Origin: Pseudoscleropodium purum
Lineage: Eukaryota; Streptophyta; Bryopsida; Hypnales; Brachytheciaceae
Length of the DNA: 64,000 bases
Assembly (NCBI GenBank): GCA_963969395.1
Contig: OZ017798.1
Coordinates: 1,116,001-1,180,000, forward strand
Reading direction: 5' to 3'
A program made the position numbers and the translations under genes. The notes below the pieces were generated by a model that saw only the letters and a list, made by a program, of their open reading frames with translations, was not told the DNA's origin and did no database searches. Below, one piece after another: positions 1 through 11,077 of this stretch (position 1 is the first letter of the stretch; every line of letters starts with the position of its first letter).

Positions 1-411
1 AAAACAAAACATAATTGAGAATCCCCAAAAAATCTAGCTTTTTCTCAAGTAAGTATGAATATCTTGTAATGAAGACTTACATGTATTAAGTAAAGTAGGT
101 TCTTCTTCACTAAAAGAAATAGTCCATATTAATTGTAATGCAAATTGTTTGTTATAAAAAAATGAATCAAAGAAGTTAAGTTTTCCCATTCTAAACTGAA
201 AATATATGGAATATGTAGGAAGGATTTAGTGCCGTCATTTCACAAAATGAATGTTGAAGGGTTTCACTTCTCAAATCTATAGCATAGAATATATAATAAA
301 GTGAATTTCTAGCCCACTATTTACTTCTGAATATATTGTGGGAGCATGGAAACTCAAACCGGATAGGATTAGTCTAGAATAGGGTTAGATAGACTTACAA
401 TTTTTATTTTT
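1..411. other. AT-rich intergenic DNA, nothing recognised
   Basis: No open frame, hairpin or repeat was seen in this stretch. It precedes the higher-GC block that holds the decayed coiled-coil gene. Confidence 0.5.
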
Positions 412-3400
412 TTGGTAACTCAGAGAGATTTTTGCTACCTTAAAACTTTTGTAGAAATAGTCAGTTTCCGGATTGCTAGAATTGTTATTAGTGTTACGGA
501 AACAGATCCGATATGGATCCGAGATCTGGGAAAGTTCCAGATTCTTGAAACCTATGTTCTAAGCTTCTGGTCTAGAGAACTAGGATATCGTTAGGAGAAT
601 GGTCTTCTACTTGTTCTCCACCGGGAACTATCAACTACATGCCAGGTACTTAAACCCACCGCACTTCTCTTTTTCTCCCTTTCTGGTTGTTGAACCTTGT
701 GAACATATAAATGAGAGAAAGAGTGGTGAGTTAGCGATTGGAATAAAGAGAGGATGGAAAAGTCAATGCCGTTTGTACCGGATTAGGTTGTCGACTGTCG
801 GTAATTCATGCGGCGGTTGGGGATCCAGTTGTGCAAAAGTTTGTAGTGGCAGCTCGGATGGTCTGTTAGGTTATTCCTTCCAATCCGGTCCATTGAGCGC
901 AGTTAGAGGAGGACCTCATGTGTATCGAGTGTGTCGGATTGTTAGATAGGCCGTAGAATATGAAGAATGAAGAGATGATCTAGGAACTCATTTACGGAGT
1001 TTGGAACTAGTACGAGTTGATAGTGAAAGGTCGACCCATAGCTTGAACGGAAGACATCTAGGCAAATGTATATTCCTTTTAAAAAGAACAGACTCAGACT
1101 AGCCAAAAGAGTAGATAAGTGCGTAGCTGGAAAGTTCTAGAGTCGGATTCACTCAAAGGAAGGTTTTGCGATTAGTGATTGTAAGAACGAAAGGCATAGA
1201 CGGATACTAGACTTCCTCAATTCAATCTTGTATCCGGAAAAGCCTATCTGGGTTATGATTACGGTGGCTAACACCATCTTCAGGGCTTTAGAGGACCGGA
1301 TTGTCCATTGGAGGAGAGTGATTTAGGGCGTAGTGTGCAAACTAGCAAATCATGTGACCCAGGCAAAACGCAATCCTATCACCCTGTATTTGTTCCACTC
1401 TATCACCACAAGGAGGTCTTAAGTGCCGTGGAAACAATTTAGTACAACACCGAACTCGAGATCTTGAAGTACAACCTGATGGATGAACTAGAGAAGGAGG
1501 AGAAGGAATCCGAAGAAGAAGGATAACTAGAAGAAGAAGAAGAAGAAGAAGAAGAAGCGGTCGACCGGAAACAAAGGAAGTCCACGGATTTGGCTGCACG
1601 AAGGAAGGCGCCAACACTAGATAGAGAGGAACCGATTCCGAATCTGGAACATCCTGAAGACTTGGATTTCTTTGAAGTTGGAATCCAGTAGATGCAACAA
1701 GCCAAACATATGTATGGCAACCTGGAGGATTACGTGCTCCTTGTCGCAATGAACTCAAGGTGGAATCGAAGCAGATTTTGGAGGAGATCAAGAAACGTCC
1801 AGATCCGAAAGAGTTTCGACAGAAGGAGGAACAAATCCGAAAGTTGGAGGAGAAAAGGGATAGCCTCAAGTTCCAACTAGAGTGGACGAAAGGGAAACTG
1901 AACGTGACAAGATGAAAGGAGATGGAGGCTCTTCGACTCGTCCACGACTTCAAAGAACTCGTCATGGTTCAAGAGTATACAGTGATCTGAGCTGACCTCT
2001 ACATCGTTTGGTTGGAGAAGAAATGGCACATAATCGGATCAAGGATGGTAAAAATCTTGGTCGATTTCAAAGCCTAGATGGGAATTGTTTTGAAGGACAT
2101 GTGCAAGTTGCTGGGATATTTGGATCCGGAACGGGCCATTGACTTATAAGGATTTTCGAAAGTTCCCAGAAGCATATTCCAGGATATTCCAGTTCGACAG
2201 ACTACAGTCCAATAGGCTTCTAGTGGTATGATTCAACCACAATCAGAAGGGTTTAAGCCTATCCTCACTCCAGCTGCGGGTCCTTCAATCAGTCAAGCGC
2301 AGACTCTAGTACAACCAACGGTACCTGAGTTGGAGAAATAAGCAAGTGGAAAGTCCGTTCCAGTAGAGCAAAGAGTTTCTATCCCAATCCTTCCACCACC
2401 TAGGAGAATTATGGCTGGAAAGTTTGTGGTACCCAGATTAACTGTTCGTGGCAACCTCGATGCACGGATTGGAGCGATGATGAATCCTGCCTGATCTCAT
2501 CCGGAAGACTTCTTACATATGCAGTAGTTGACAGCAAAATGGGATTGAGCTAAGTGAGTCGCCCTCAACCAAAGATCCATAGATTCAAGAGATCGAGGAA
2601 TGGGAAGAAGAAGTGTTGAAATCCGGATCCGAGGAAGAGACGAAATCTGAAAACTCACCTCCAAAAATTCCATGGAAATCTTGGACTCAGTTGTCAACGA
2701 AGAATACACCAATGAAGGCTTCAATAAAAATTTCGGACAGCCAAAGTGGGAAGAGCACAAAGAAGGCACCGCGGGGTAGATAAATAGCTGGTAGGCAGTT
2801 CGATAGGATTTTCATTCCGGAATGGGACTTCCAAGTGTAGGCCCAGGTTTTAGATTTCTAGGGGTTCCGAATTTGTAGGGAAAATTGAGTTGTGAACTTT
2901 CTGGATATCCTGAGGTGTTTATTGTTTGGTTACCTTCATTTCTGAGGTACCTTTTTGGCTTTTTAGACGTTGACTTTGGTTTTGGTTTTGGTTTTTAAAG
3001 GCGGGCAAGTTTGTTGCCCTCTCATTCCATCCTAGTTATTATTCCATTGTATTTCATTTCCTTTTGTAATTTGAGCCACTAGGTGGACATTTTGGCCTCG
3101 ACTTTGTATCTGGATAATATTGGTTTGTTTGTTGAGGGATTGAAATGTGAGAAGGATGGGTGAGGAGGAATCCAAATTTTTGGGTAACTAGATAGGATTA
3201 AGGAAGTACTATTGTAATGGTGTTAGATTTGTGACGAAGGAGTTGCGTGTGGTGTCTTTGAACTACCAGAACGGTAATTCAATTATACTGAAAAGTAGTG
3301 TAAGTACAGATCTGGAATTGGAAACAATTCCGTGCGGAGATTAGCGACCGCTAGCGGAAACTCCCACTCACCGGAAGGTCTGCCAACCTTGGAATTCATC

Positions 3401-3850
3401 TTACATCTAGAAAGACTACCTCCTTATCAATTCCAGATGCCTAAGATCTATCGTTGTAGTAAAGAGGAGTGAACGCAATCTTGCATAACTTGCATTGTGG
3501 ATCAGCCATCTGGAACATTGTAAGGATCCGGATCTTCTTTTCATGCTGCAACATCTTAATTACTTGGGTGTTTGTTTATTTTTGTTAGTTTAGTAAGTAG
3601 AAAGACCAAAGTGGTGAAGTCCCTACCCCTTGAAAGATCAATAGTGGATCCTTTGAGGGCAAAATAGAAGAATTGAAAACTAGTGTATTGAGAGACGTAA
3701 CCGGAAATTGGGTGAAGCCGGATCCAAATTGGAATCCGGATAGTAGTTTGAATCTGGAATAGAGAAGAAGAGAGTAGTCAAGAGAGGAGAAAATGATCAT
3801 CCAAATATTGAAGTTTGGGAGAACATCTGGAATTCCCTGGGACAACAATT
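412..3850 (+). pseudogene. Decayed repeated coiled-coil gene, copy 1
   Basis: This block has clearly higher GC than its flanks and reads on the plus strand as one protein broken by many stops and frameshifts. The segment at about 1,110-1,440 reads as a conserved domain (ILDFLNSILYPEKP, TVANTIF, LYLFHS) that aligns in translation with the minus-strand copy near 43,610-43,930. It is followed by a Glu-rich tract with a GAA/GAG run at 1,532-1,557, a coiled-coil-like segment at about 1,745-1,905 (KKRPDPKEFRQKEEQIRKLE), and a proline-containing tail to about 2,750. The domain order (conserved helical domain, acidic tract, coiled coil, proline-rich tail) suggests a mobile-element accessory or gag-like protein, but I do not recognise the family. 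No terminal repeats were found. It is certainly non-functional as it stands. Confidence 0.6.
1532..1557. repeat. GAA/GAG microsatellite in decayed gene
   Basis: About eight tandem GAA triplets encode a run of glutamate or lysine in the acidic tract of the decayed coiled-coil gene. Antisense open frames here (polyserine and polyleucine) are artefacts of this run. Confidence 0.8.
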
Positions 3851-4739
3851 TGTGTCATTTTACCACATTTTCATATATAAAGATACTTACACCTAGACTG
3901 CGTATACGACATATATTATACTTTGAACGTGTATTTTGGAGCTATGTTTAATAATGACAATAGGTTTATTCGAGTTGTACATTTTCAACTTAAGAAACAT
4001 ATGAAGTGATTTCTAGAATAGTTTGTTACAAGAAATACTTATAACTTCTCTTTTAACCCCTAAAGGACCATTGTCCCTTTGGGGGACAAATTTGTTTTTG
4101 GATAGGTACCTACGGGCTGAAATTTTGTCTTGATTTTTTGAATTTTTTTTTGAAGATAGAAAAACTGATAAGCTTTGTGGGAGTATAATTTTTTTCACAA
4201 TCGGTGCTTGGGAACAAAAGTTATGACCAAATAAGCTCAAAACAAGGGACGGGGGCAATTTGGGTAGCAAAAAAAATTGTGCAAACTTTTGAATTTTTTT
4301 TCTTGTAGATTATTTTTTTTCTATTTGGAAAGCTTTGATTTATTTCATATGGAGTTGTATGAAAAAGTTATGGACATTCTTGTTCTTTGGGTGGTTAGAG
4401 CATTTTCTTGAAAAAAATAACTTGTAGGATGCATTTCTGAATGCAATTTTTGCAATTTTTCCAAATTTTTTTTACATGGTTTAGTTTACTTTCCAGAGCA
4501 ATCTCACCATTGGGATTAGCGCATTTTTATTCCATCTCAAATATATTAATATTTAGATTTTCCTCCTATCTCGTACTTATTTCTACTTAACAATTTTTTT
4601 AAGAATGATAATTAAGTTTTTTTTATTTTCTTTTTTTAAGGATTTAGGCTCTCAACTCAATACTCCACTGTAAAGATTTAAAGCTCAAAACTTTGTAGTG
4701 CAAAAATTTTATGTTAAAAATATTCAAAGTCAAAAAATC

Positions 4740-4990
4740 TTGTCCTGCAATGTGCTGAAAAATTGTTTTTTTTCACTTTCAACACAGATATCTTGCAATC
4801 TATGTGGTCTAAAATTCTGAAATTTTTTCTGCACACTCTCATATTGGTTGGGTGTAAGATCTTATGGTTAGATGTAGAAAAAAAAACAATTTTCAACTTT
4901 TTTTACTTTTTGCTATAGAATGGCAGTTTTGAGTGTTTCGTGGTAGAAAAAAGGCCTTGGTCCTTCGAGGGTTCATAACTAGAAAATTTA
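4740..4990 (+). repeat. Dispersed repeat, copy 1
   Basis: Diverged direct repeat of about 240 bp. Shared landmarks in order are an ATATCTTGCAATCTAT word, a CTGAAATTTTTTC-like word, a GATC(T/C)TATGGTTA-like word and AATGGCA-TTTTG near the end. The partner lies at about 6,760-7,000. No terminal repeats or target duplication were identified, so the class is unknown. Confidence 0.55.
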
Positions 4991-6759
4991 TAGAGGATAC
5001 ATTGCAACCTAGATGAAAGTGCAATGTGTGCTCTATAAATTTTTTTTTTTGCATGCATGGTGCATAAAATTTTGGTGGCTTATGTTAACAATGTAGGAGT
5101 TCAAATCATTATCTGGTTTTCTCAAGGATGAACGTCAATTAATGTTTGTTGACAATTTTTTATGTATTTTGAGTTCAATTGTTCAATATATTGTGGAGAA
5201 TTTAAACTTGTAGAATCTACAAACGTATTTGTAAAATTATCAGAGTATTGATAAAATGTAAGCATTTACTGTTGGACCCCTTAATACACCTACTATTTTA
5301 TTTGATATTAAATGAAATTGTTTTGTACTCAAACTTCTAGCAATCATGAACTATTTGAAATAGAAGTTCAGTTAATCTTCTAATCAAAATAATTTTTTGG
5401 AGACAAGATCATGAAACTCTTGGCAACTTATCCATGCTACTTTTCCTACCTCTTATGAGATTTTCAAGACTTGAACCCATAAAATGAAGTCAAGAAACTA
5501 ATAGAAGATAAAGTAGAAATCCACGATTATTTATTTTTTAGGTAAATAAAAATTAATCTGATACATTCTAAAACCAAATTTGGTTTACTTTAGGTTGACC
5601 CGTTTCAATCTAATTTTTTTGAAGGGAATTAAATTTTTCTCTAGAAAGAAGCTCGAGCCATTATGAAGTCCTCAAAAAAAACATGAGATTGACGCTCACC
5701 TAAATAAGCCTCTACAACTCCATGCAAAATACATGCAAAATAATTTTTTATAAGTATTTAATATTCTAAGAAAGATCCCAGATTTCTTGAACCTCTTCAA
5801 TTCATTTTTGCAATCTCTAAGTAAAAATTGCAAAATAAAATTCATTTTTTTAAAGACTACACTTTCTTAAATATTTGAAAGAGAGAATTTCACAGAATAT
5901 GTTATTGAATGCATGAAAATGTAGACTCTAAAAGCCAAAAACATTGTAAAGAAACAAATTTTATAATGAATTTTTTCAGGATTTCCGAATCCTTAATTGA
6001 AAACACAAAGAAACAGTATTTACTTTGTTATGGACTGTATTTGAATTTTTTGTACTAGCACTATATCCCATAGAGCAAAATTCTGGCAAACGTAAACATT
6101 TCACTTCATAAAAGGTTATTTAGGGCGCTAATAATTACAACAAATCTATCGTTTCAATGGTTCTAATGCAAAAGTATGGTAGAAGGTTATAAACTGGAGC
6201 GGTTTAGGAAAATCCTTAGTGTAGCTAAATGCCATGTACATCAGATGCTTCTGAAATTGACCTCTATAGTCATTGGAAAAATGCAAATAATAGACATTAT
6301 GAACTCCAAAAGGTAATCATTCCTTGTATTCCCTAAAACCATACTTCACTTATTCAAATGATGTTTTAAATCCATAAAAAATTGTTATTCCTTCTTGAAG
6401 AATAAGGGGGATTTGGGACACTTCACTACAGTGAGTCTCCATTTGTATCTTGATTACTGGGCAATTATGAATTCCCTATTCTAAAATAAACTTTGCAATC
6501 CTTTGTTTAACTTAATTTTAAATATTTTTTGAAAAAAATAAAAATACATGATGTAGATTTTTTTATTAATACATTACAATCGTTAGGATTGCCATTTTTC
6601 AATTCCATAATTAAATTCTTAACAATTTAGTGTTCTTATTTTCTTTTTTTCTGTATGTTGTACAATTCCAAATGATCTAAATTTTTTTCAAAAATGTAGC
6701 CAACATTTACAAAATGAATCTAAATAGTAACCACCATTTTGGAAATTTTTCCATGCAAA

Positions 6760-7000
6760 TGTGACCTTGTAAAGTGCGGCTACATGGTTTTTCGCAAGGC
6801 CAAAAAAAGGATTTTTGTCACTTCAAACACTAATATCTTGCAATCTATAAGGTAGAAAATTTTGAAATTTTTTCCACATCTTTACAAACTAGATTACTAA
6901 AGATCCTATAGTTATGTGTCCCCAAAAGTATTTTTTCTAAAATTTGGTACTTGCACTAGAAATGGCAATTTTGGAGCATTTTTGGTGAAAACATAGTCTA
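6760..7000 (+). repeat. Dispersed repeat, copy 2
   Basis: Partner of the 4,740-4,990 repeat with the same landmarks in the same order (ATCTTGCAATCTATA, TTTTGAAATTTTTTCC, GATCCTATAGTTA, AATGGCAATTTTG). Divergence is considerable, which suggests an old element. Confidence 0.55.
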
Positions 7001-7564
7001 AAACATTTAGGGGGATAAATTGAAATTACTACGAATTTTGAAAGCCAAAAGAGGGTAAATGTGTTTAAAAATACTAGACTATAATAGTAGCCCTACACAC
7101 TATTGATGCAATGCTTCCAAAACCTCATTTCATCCATTATGCAAAGCGAACACATACAAAAATTGCATACAAAAATTATATATTCAAAATTGACTTCCTT
7201 TGGTTCAAGTTCTCCAAACCAAGGAGCTAGGAAACTCATAACCTTGTTCAAAAAAAGGCCAAATAACCATTGGTCCAAAAAAACAAAAACAAGTTTAAAG
7301 GAACTCTCGGGCAAAATAATTTCAAAGGTCATTGGTTGAAATAGCCCCCTTGCCTAGTAAAGTGTTCAAACCTAGGTGAGATTTGTCCATTACTTTAACA
7401 TGTCAAGTCATCAACCAATGTAACCAAGTTCTACAAATAAGATGGAGAAGTGTTAGGGCTTGCTTTGGGGTGGAGGTGGGTGCTAAAAAATTCTCTAGTA
7501 AAGTAGTTTGCACTCAAAGCACCCATTTAAGAGTTGATTGCCTTTCCACGAAAATTAAACGCCT

Positions 7565-7795
7565 TGAAACAATTTTCAATAAATTTTCATAGGAGGAATA
7601 ATGGAATTGGCATTTAATCTAAGTCATTTCCTATTTTTCTTGTACCTTTATAGAATTAGTTACAAATTTTTGAAGTTGAAATTTACACAATGGTGACTAA
7701 AAGTGAACACCTCCTGAAATGTACGTTGTTGGTACATTGAAGAAAGCAAAATGTACCTCTGTGTCACGATCACTTTTAGAGTATGGTCAACCACC
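7565..7795 (+). mobile_element. Partial TA-MITE (same family as 33,516 and 38,896)
   Basis: The internal words of the MITE family occur in the same order: TTCAATAAATTTTC, GGAATTGGCATTTAATCTAAG, TAGAATTAGTTACAAATTTTTGAAG, CACCTCCTGAAATGTAC, TTGGTACATTGAAGAAAGC and AAATGTACCTCTGTG. The terminal AGGTAGGAG repeats are not evident here, so this is a truncated or diverged copy. Confidence 0.65.
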
Positions 7796-7859
7796 TCAAG
7801 ATGTGAAGCTGCATCCAGTGAATTGGAAGGCATGCACAACGGCTTCATGATGAGGAAGT

Positions 7860-10752
7860 ACTTCTGGAGGATGAAAGACTAGCTGGGGTGTTAGTGTTCA
7901 CAGTTGCTCGTCGTTTTCACAGTTTCTCCAGTCGCTTGTCTAAAGCGGGACCAACAAAGATCATATGCACTGTTGCCCATCACATGCTAGCTTACTCTAG
8001 GCTGGGAAGGATTCATTTGCCTTTCTTCTTCAAGTACACAAGTTGAATAGAGAGTGAGCTAAGCTTAGAGAGGATGATGGGAGATGATCCTATTCATTTT
8101 TACTGCACGCACGACCTACTGTAGCTTAACCCTGGCTGAGGAACTTGGTCTTGCAGGGACTCTCTCATTTTGAGGTGGATTAATTTCAGGTTATCCTTTT
8201 CAATTGCAATGTTACCTAGTCCACAAAACTGCCTGCCGAAATGATCTTAACGTCCCATGCACTACTTTGGATGACCACACGCCAAAAGGCTGGTTATTCA
8301 CTTGAGACGCAAATGGGGTTCATGGCCAATGTCCCGTAACATACCTTGCATATGCTTGGCATTGTTACAAGATATTTGAATGTTGGCTTCATGTCTGTGC
8401 ACAGATTGGAGTGCTTGCTTGCCCTTGCGGTGTGCCTGCTTCCAGGTGCTTCTGGCCTTAAGTTAACAATGTGACAAATTCTATTCATGAAGTTGACAAA
8501 ACGGTGATCTGGAAGAAGGTTGCCTGCACTTCACTTAAACCCTCTTGGCACCCCTCCACTTGTGATACTGGTATTCATTCTACAGTATCTGAAAGAAATT
8601 ACATGTAATTTCTGATTTTTCACCTATCCGGACACCACAAAAAAACCCCATGAGACTGCCATTTCCTCTGCACTATTGGTGGTTAGGTCAGGCCTTTGGG
8701 GAGTTTCTGATGGGGAGTTGACTAAGACTGGGAGCTGAATCATAAGTTTTTTTTGGTTTTTTTTGGTTTGTGTGTTGTGAGAGTTTTGGGTAACTATGAA
8801 GAAGAAATTGAAGTATACTTTGTTTTGAGAACTGTACAATTCTATAGCTAGCACCCCTCAGTAATGTGGCCACTAAGTTGGTACTAACTTGGACACAAAT
8901 TAGGCTCAACCATTGCTATGAATCAGGCTCTCTATCATTTGATGCGCTTCTTGCTACAAATAAACAGTTGATTCAAACGATTTTTACCGTTGCAATCTGG
9001 AGAGAACTCAGTCCAGAGATTGTGCCAGTGACCAGGCATCATCACTTCAATTCATACCAGTGCTGGTGACAGAGCATTAGCTGGAGCATAACTAAGTTAA
9101 GCAATTGCAAGTGATTGTAACATGCATGTGCATGTGAAGGTATCCTTATGTAAGCTTATATATATATGCCAAGTAGTGCAATTTTTTGAAGTTCTTTATA
9201 TCAAAGAAGTCGGTCCATCTAATGATCCCATCAATGTAAGACAGTGGGATATTCAGGCTTAGTAAACTTAGCATGCTCTTGTGCAAATTTGCCCTGGGAT
9301 CAAAAGAATCCACCCTTCATTTCTTTGATCACCAGTTCACCACCACTGTAACTTAAGGTTGGTTCACTGAAAACTGAGCTAGTGGTAGTTCTTGAAAGTG
9401 TTGGTCCCCTGATAATAACAGATGTTTGTTGCACAATATTCATCACAAGGACATTGAAATTAGGGTTCAGATTTGAAATTTTAGTAACTCAACTTTAACT
9501 TCTTACAGCTTTTGCTTACCATTTTCAAATGCCATCTCTGAACTTCTACACAATATTTGAAGAAAGTCATTTACATGTGACAAAAAAGAAAAAGAAAAAA
9601 TCAGATCTCACTGACGCAATACACAATCATGACTGTCAGTGTTTTTTTCTTCTTGATTTTGAGTGATCCAGACATTTTCACAGTCACAGAATTTCTGTTG
9701 AGTGGAGTTCCAATGCTACTGCACCAGTACATTATTGCAGAAGAACACAGAAAGGGGAGACTGAAGCTATTGACCAAGCTCAAGATAATTCTGGTACCCT
9801 GCATGAGTAGAGGGACTCATTTCAATGCTGTAATGTACTTGCAAATCAGTAATTAGTCGTCCCCAATTCCCCATAAGAAGAGGCACATAGGCCTATGAGT
9901 TTCATTTCTGTGGCCTTGCTGTGGACATGTCTCTTGAAGACGACCTCAGAAATCCAGTACAATTAGACACATAAAAACAACTTGTAAAGGCTGCACCATA
10001 GCAAGAGTTGGGTCCTTTTGCTTTGAGGATTGTGTATGACCAGTCTCCAAGCAACTTCTTACTTAATCAAGAGGAGATTGAAACTTCCACTGTTTGCAAA
10101 GTTCGTACCTTGAAGGAGTTGAAAATAATTGTCCTTGCGGATCTCATTTTAGGGAGCTTCACATGGGCATATGTTCTTTGTTAACAGCTGCATTAATTTG
10201 GAAGTGATACAATTTAACACATTCAATACCACACTTGAAGCAGTGTGCTTATATAATTGTACAAGTGATTAGTATGCCCAGAAATTACAGCAGGGAATCA
10301 GTTTACCTTGCTGATGTGCTTAGAAATGCCAAGTCTAAATCTGTGAACCCTTGAACGACAGACAGAACTTGAGGGGTTACTGTAGGTTTTTTGAAGAATC
10401 TTCAGGAAAACTTCTCTTAATACTCAACTGCATGTAAACTTCATTGATATCATTCTCTTGGGTTCTCACAAGATGCATCTATCAATCTAAATCTTGAACC
10501 ACAATTTGAATTGTCTTGTAGTTTTTGCATTGGAAAAGTTGATAAATATTTTGAGTAGCGGCTATAAAGGTTGTCCATGACCTTGACGAGGGTGAAAACT
10601 CATCACTAATAGATTATTTGAACAAGCTACATGATGCCCATTTTAGAAAGATTCTAAAATCCAAGTTTGGGCAACCCTTGGAAGACCTCAAATGTCCTCC
10701 AAGAGTTAAAGGCAACCGTGTCATTGTCTCATTGGATTGTCTCATCAAATAG
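7860..10752 (+). pseudogene. Unrecognised, probably decayed plus-strand gene
   Basis: GC content rises relative to both flanks and several plus-strand segments read like protein. These are 9,629-9,853 (open), 9,927-10,183 (one frame starting MSLEDDLRNPVQLD, with two in-frame stops before an open run including ELGPFALRIVYDQSPSNFLL), about 10,271-10,345 (MPRNYSRESVYLADVLRN) and the terminal 10,555-10,752 segment. The in-frame stops argue for decay, although unrecognised introns could remove some of them. I do not recognise the family. The gene would converge on the aminotransferase gene, whose stop lies 326 bp away. Confidence 0.35.
10555..10752 (+). CDS. Terminal exon-like open segment, hypothetical protein
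   Basis: There is an open frame of 65 codons ending in TAG, without an ATG near its beginning, as expected for a last exon. The peptide is mixed-charge and looks biological (for example HDLDEGENSSLIDYLNKLHD and VKGNRVIVSLDCLIK at the end). Upstream, TTGAG and TAG offer possible splice acceptors. No family was recognised. It may be the last exon of the decayed gene beginning upstream, or a still-active exon. Confidence 0.35.
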   Translation, partial: VAAIKVVHDLDEGENSSLIDYLNKLHDAHFRKILKSKFGQPLEDLKCPPRVKGNRVIVSLDCLIK

Positions 10753-11077
10753 TTAGAAGAGATTCTTGCACATAATACATTATAATTCTCCTCATTCTTA
10801 GCATTTTACGTCAACCAAAAAGTACATATATGGATGTTCTCAATTGAGCATAATTACTTGAACATAAGAATCCCCCAAATGCTCTCAAACAGCTCCCTGA
10901 CATTCGAGCATTCTCTTGTCCATTCTAGCATCGACTAAATCATGCAAGGCAACTAGCTTTTTCGGCAAGTCCATGGTCGCCTGGAACCACTCACTCGAGC
11001 CCATTGATTTCTAGACATTCGAACTCCTTGACATTGTGAATTCGGCTGCAGCTTCTGTTGATCAATCGATCAGCACT
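10753..11077. other. Convergent intergenic space
   Basis: This short region separates the plus-strand hypothetical from the stop codon of the minus-strand aminotransferase gene and will contain the latter's 3' UTR. Nothing else was recognised. Confidence 0.5.

Larger units (their letters stand above)
3851..7340. other. AT-rich intergenic DNA with one dispersed repeat pair
   Basis: No credible coding frame was found. The stretch has many homopolymer A and T runs. Two segments, about 4,740-4,990 and about 6,760-7,000, share the same succession of words and are listed separately. Confidence 0.5.

Noticed and set aside
1342..1965. 207-codon minus-strand frame with Leu and Ser runs
   Set aside because: It is the antisense of the GAA-repeat region of the decayed plus-strand gene.
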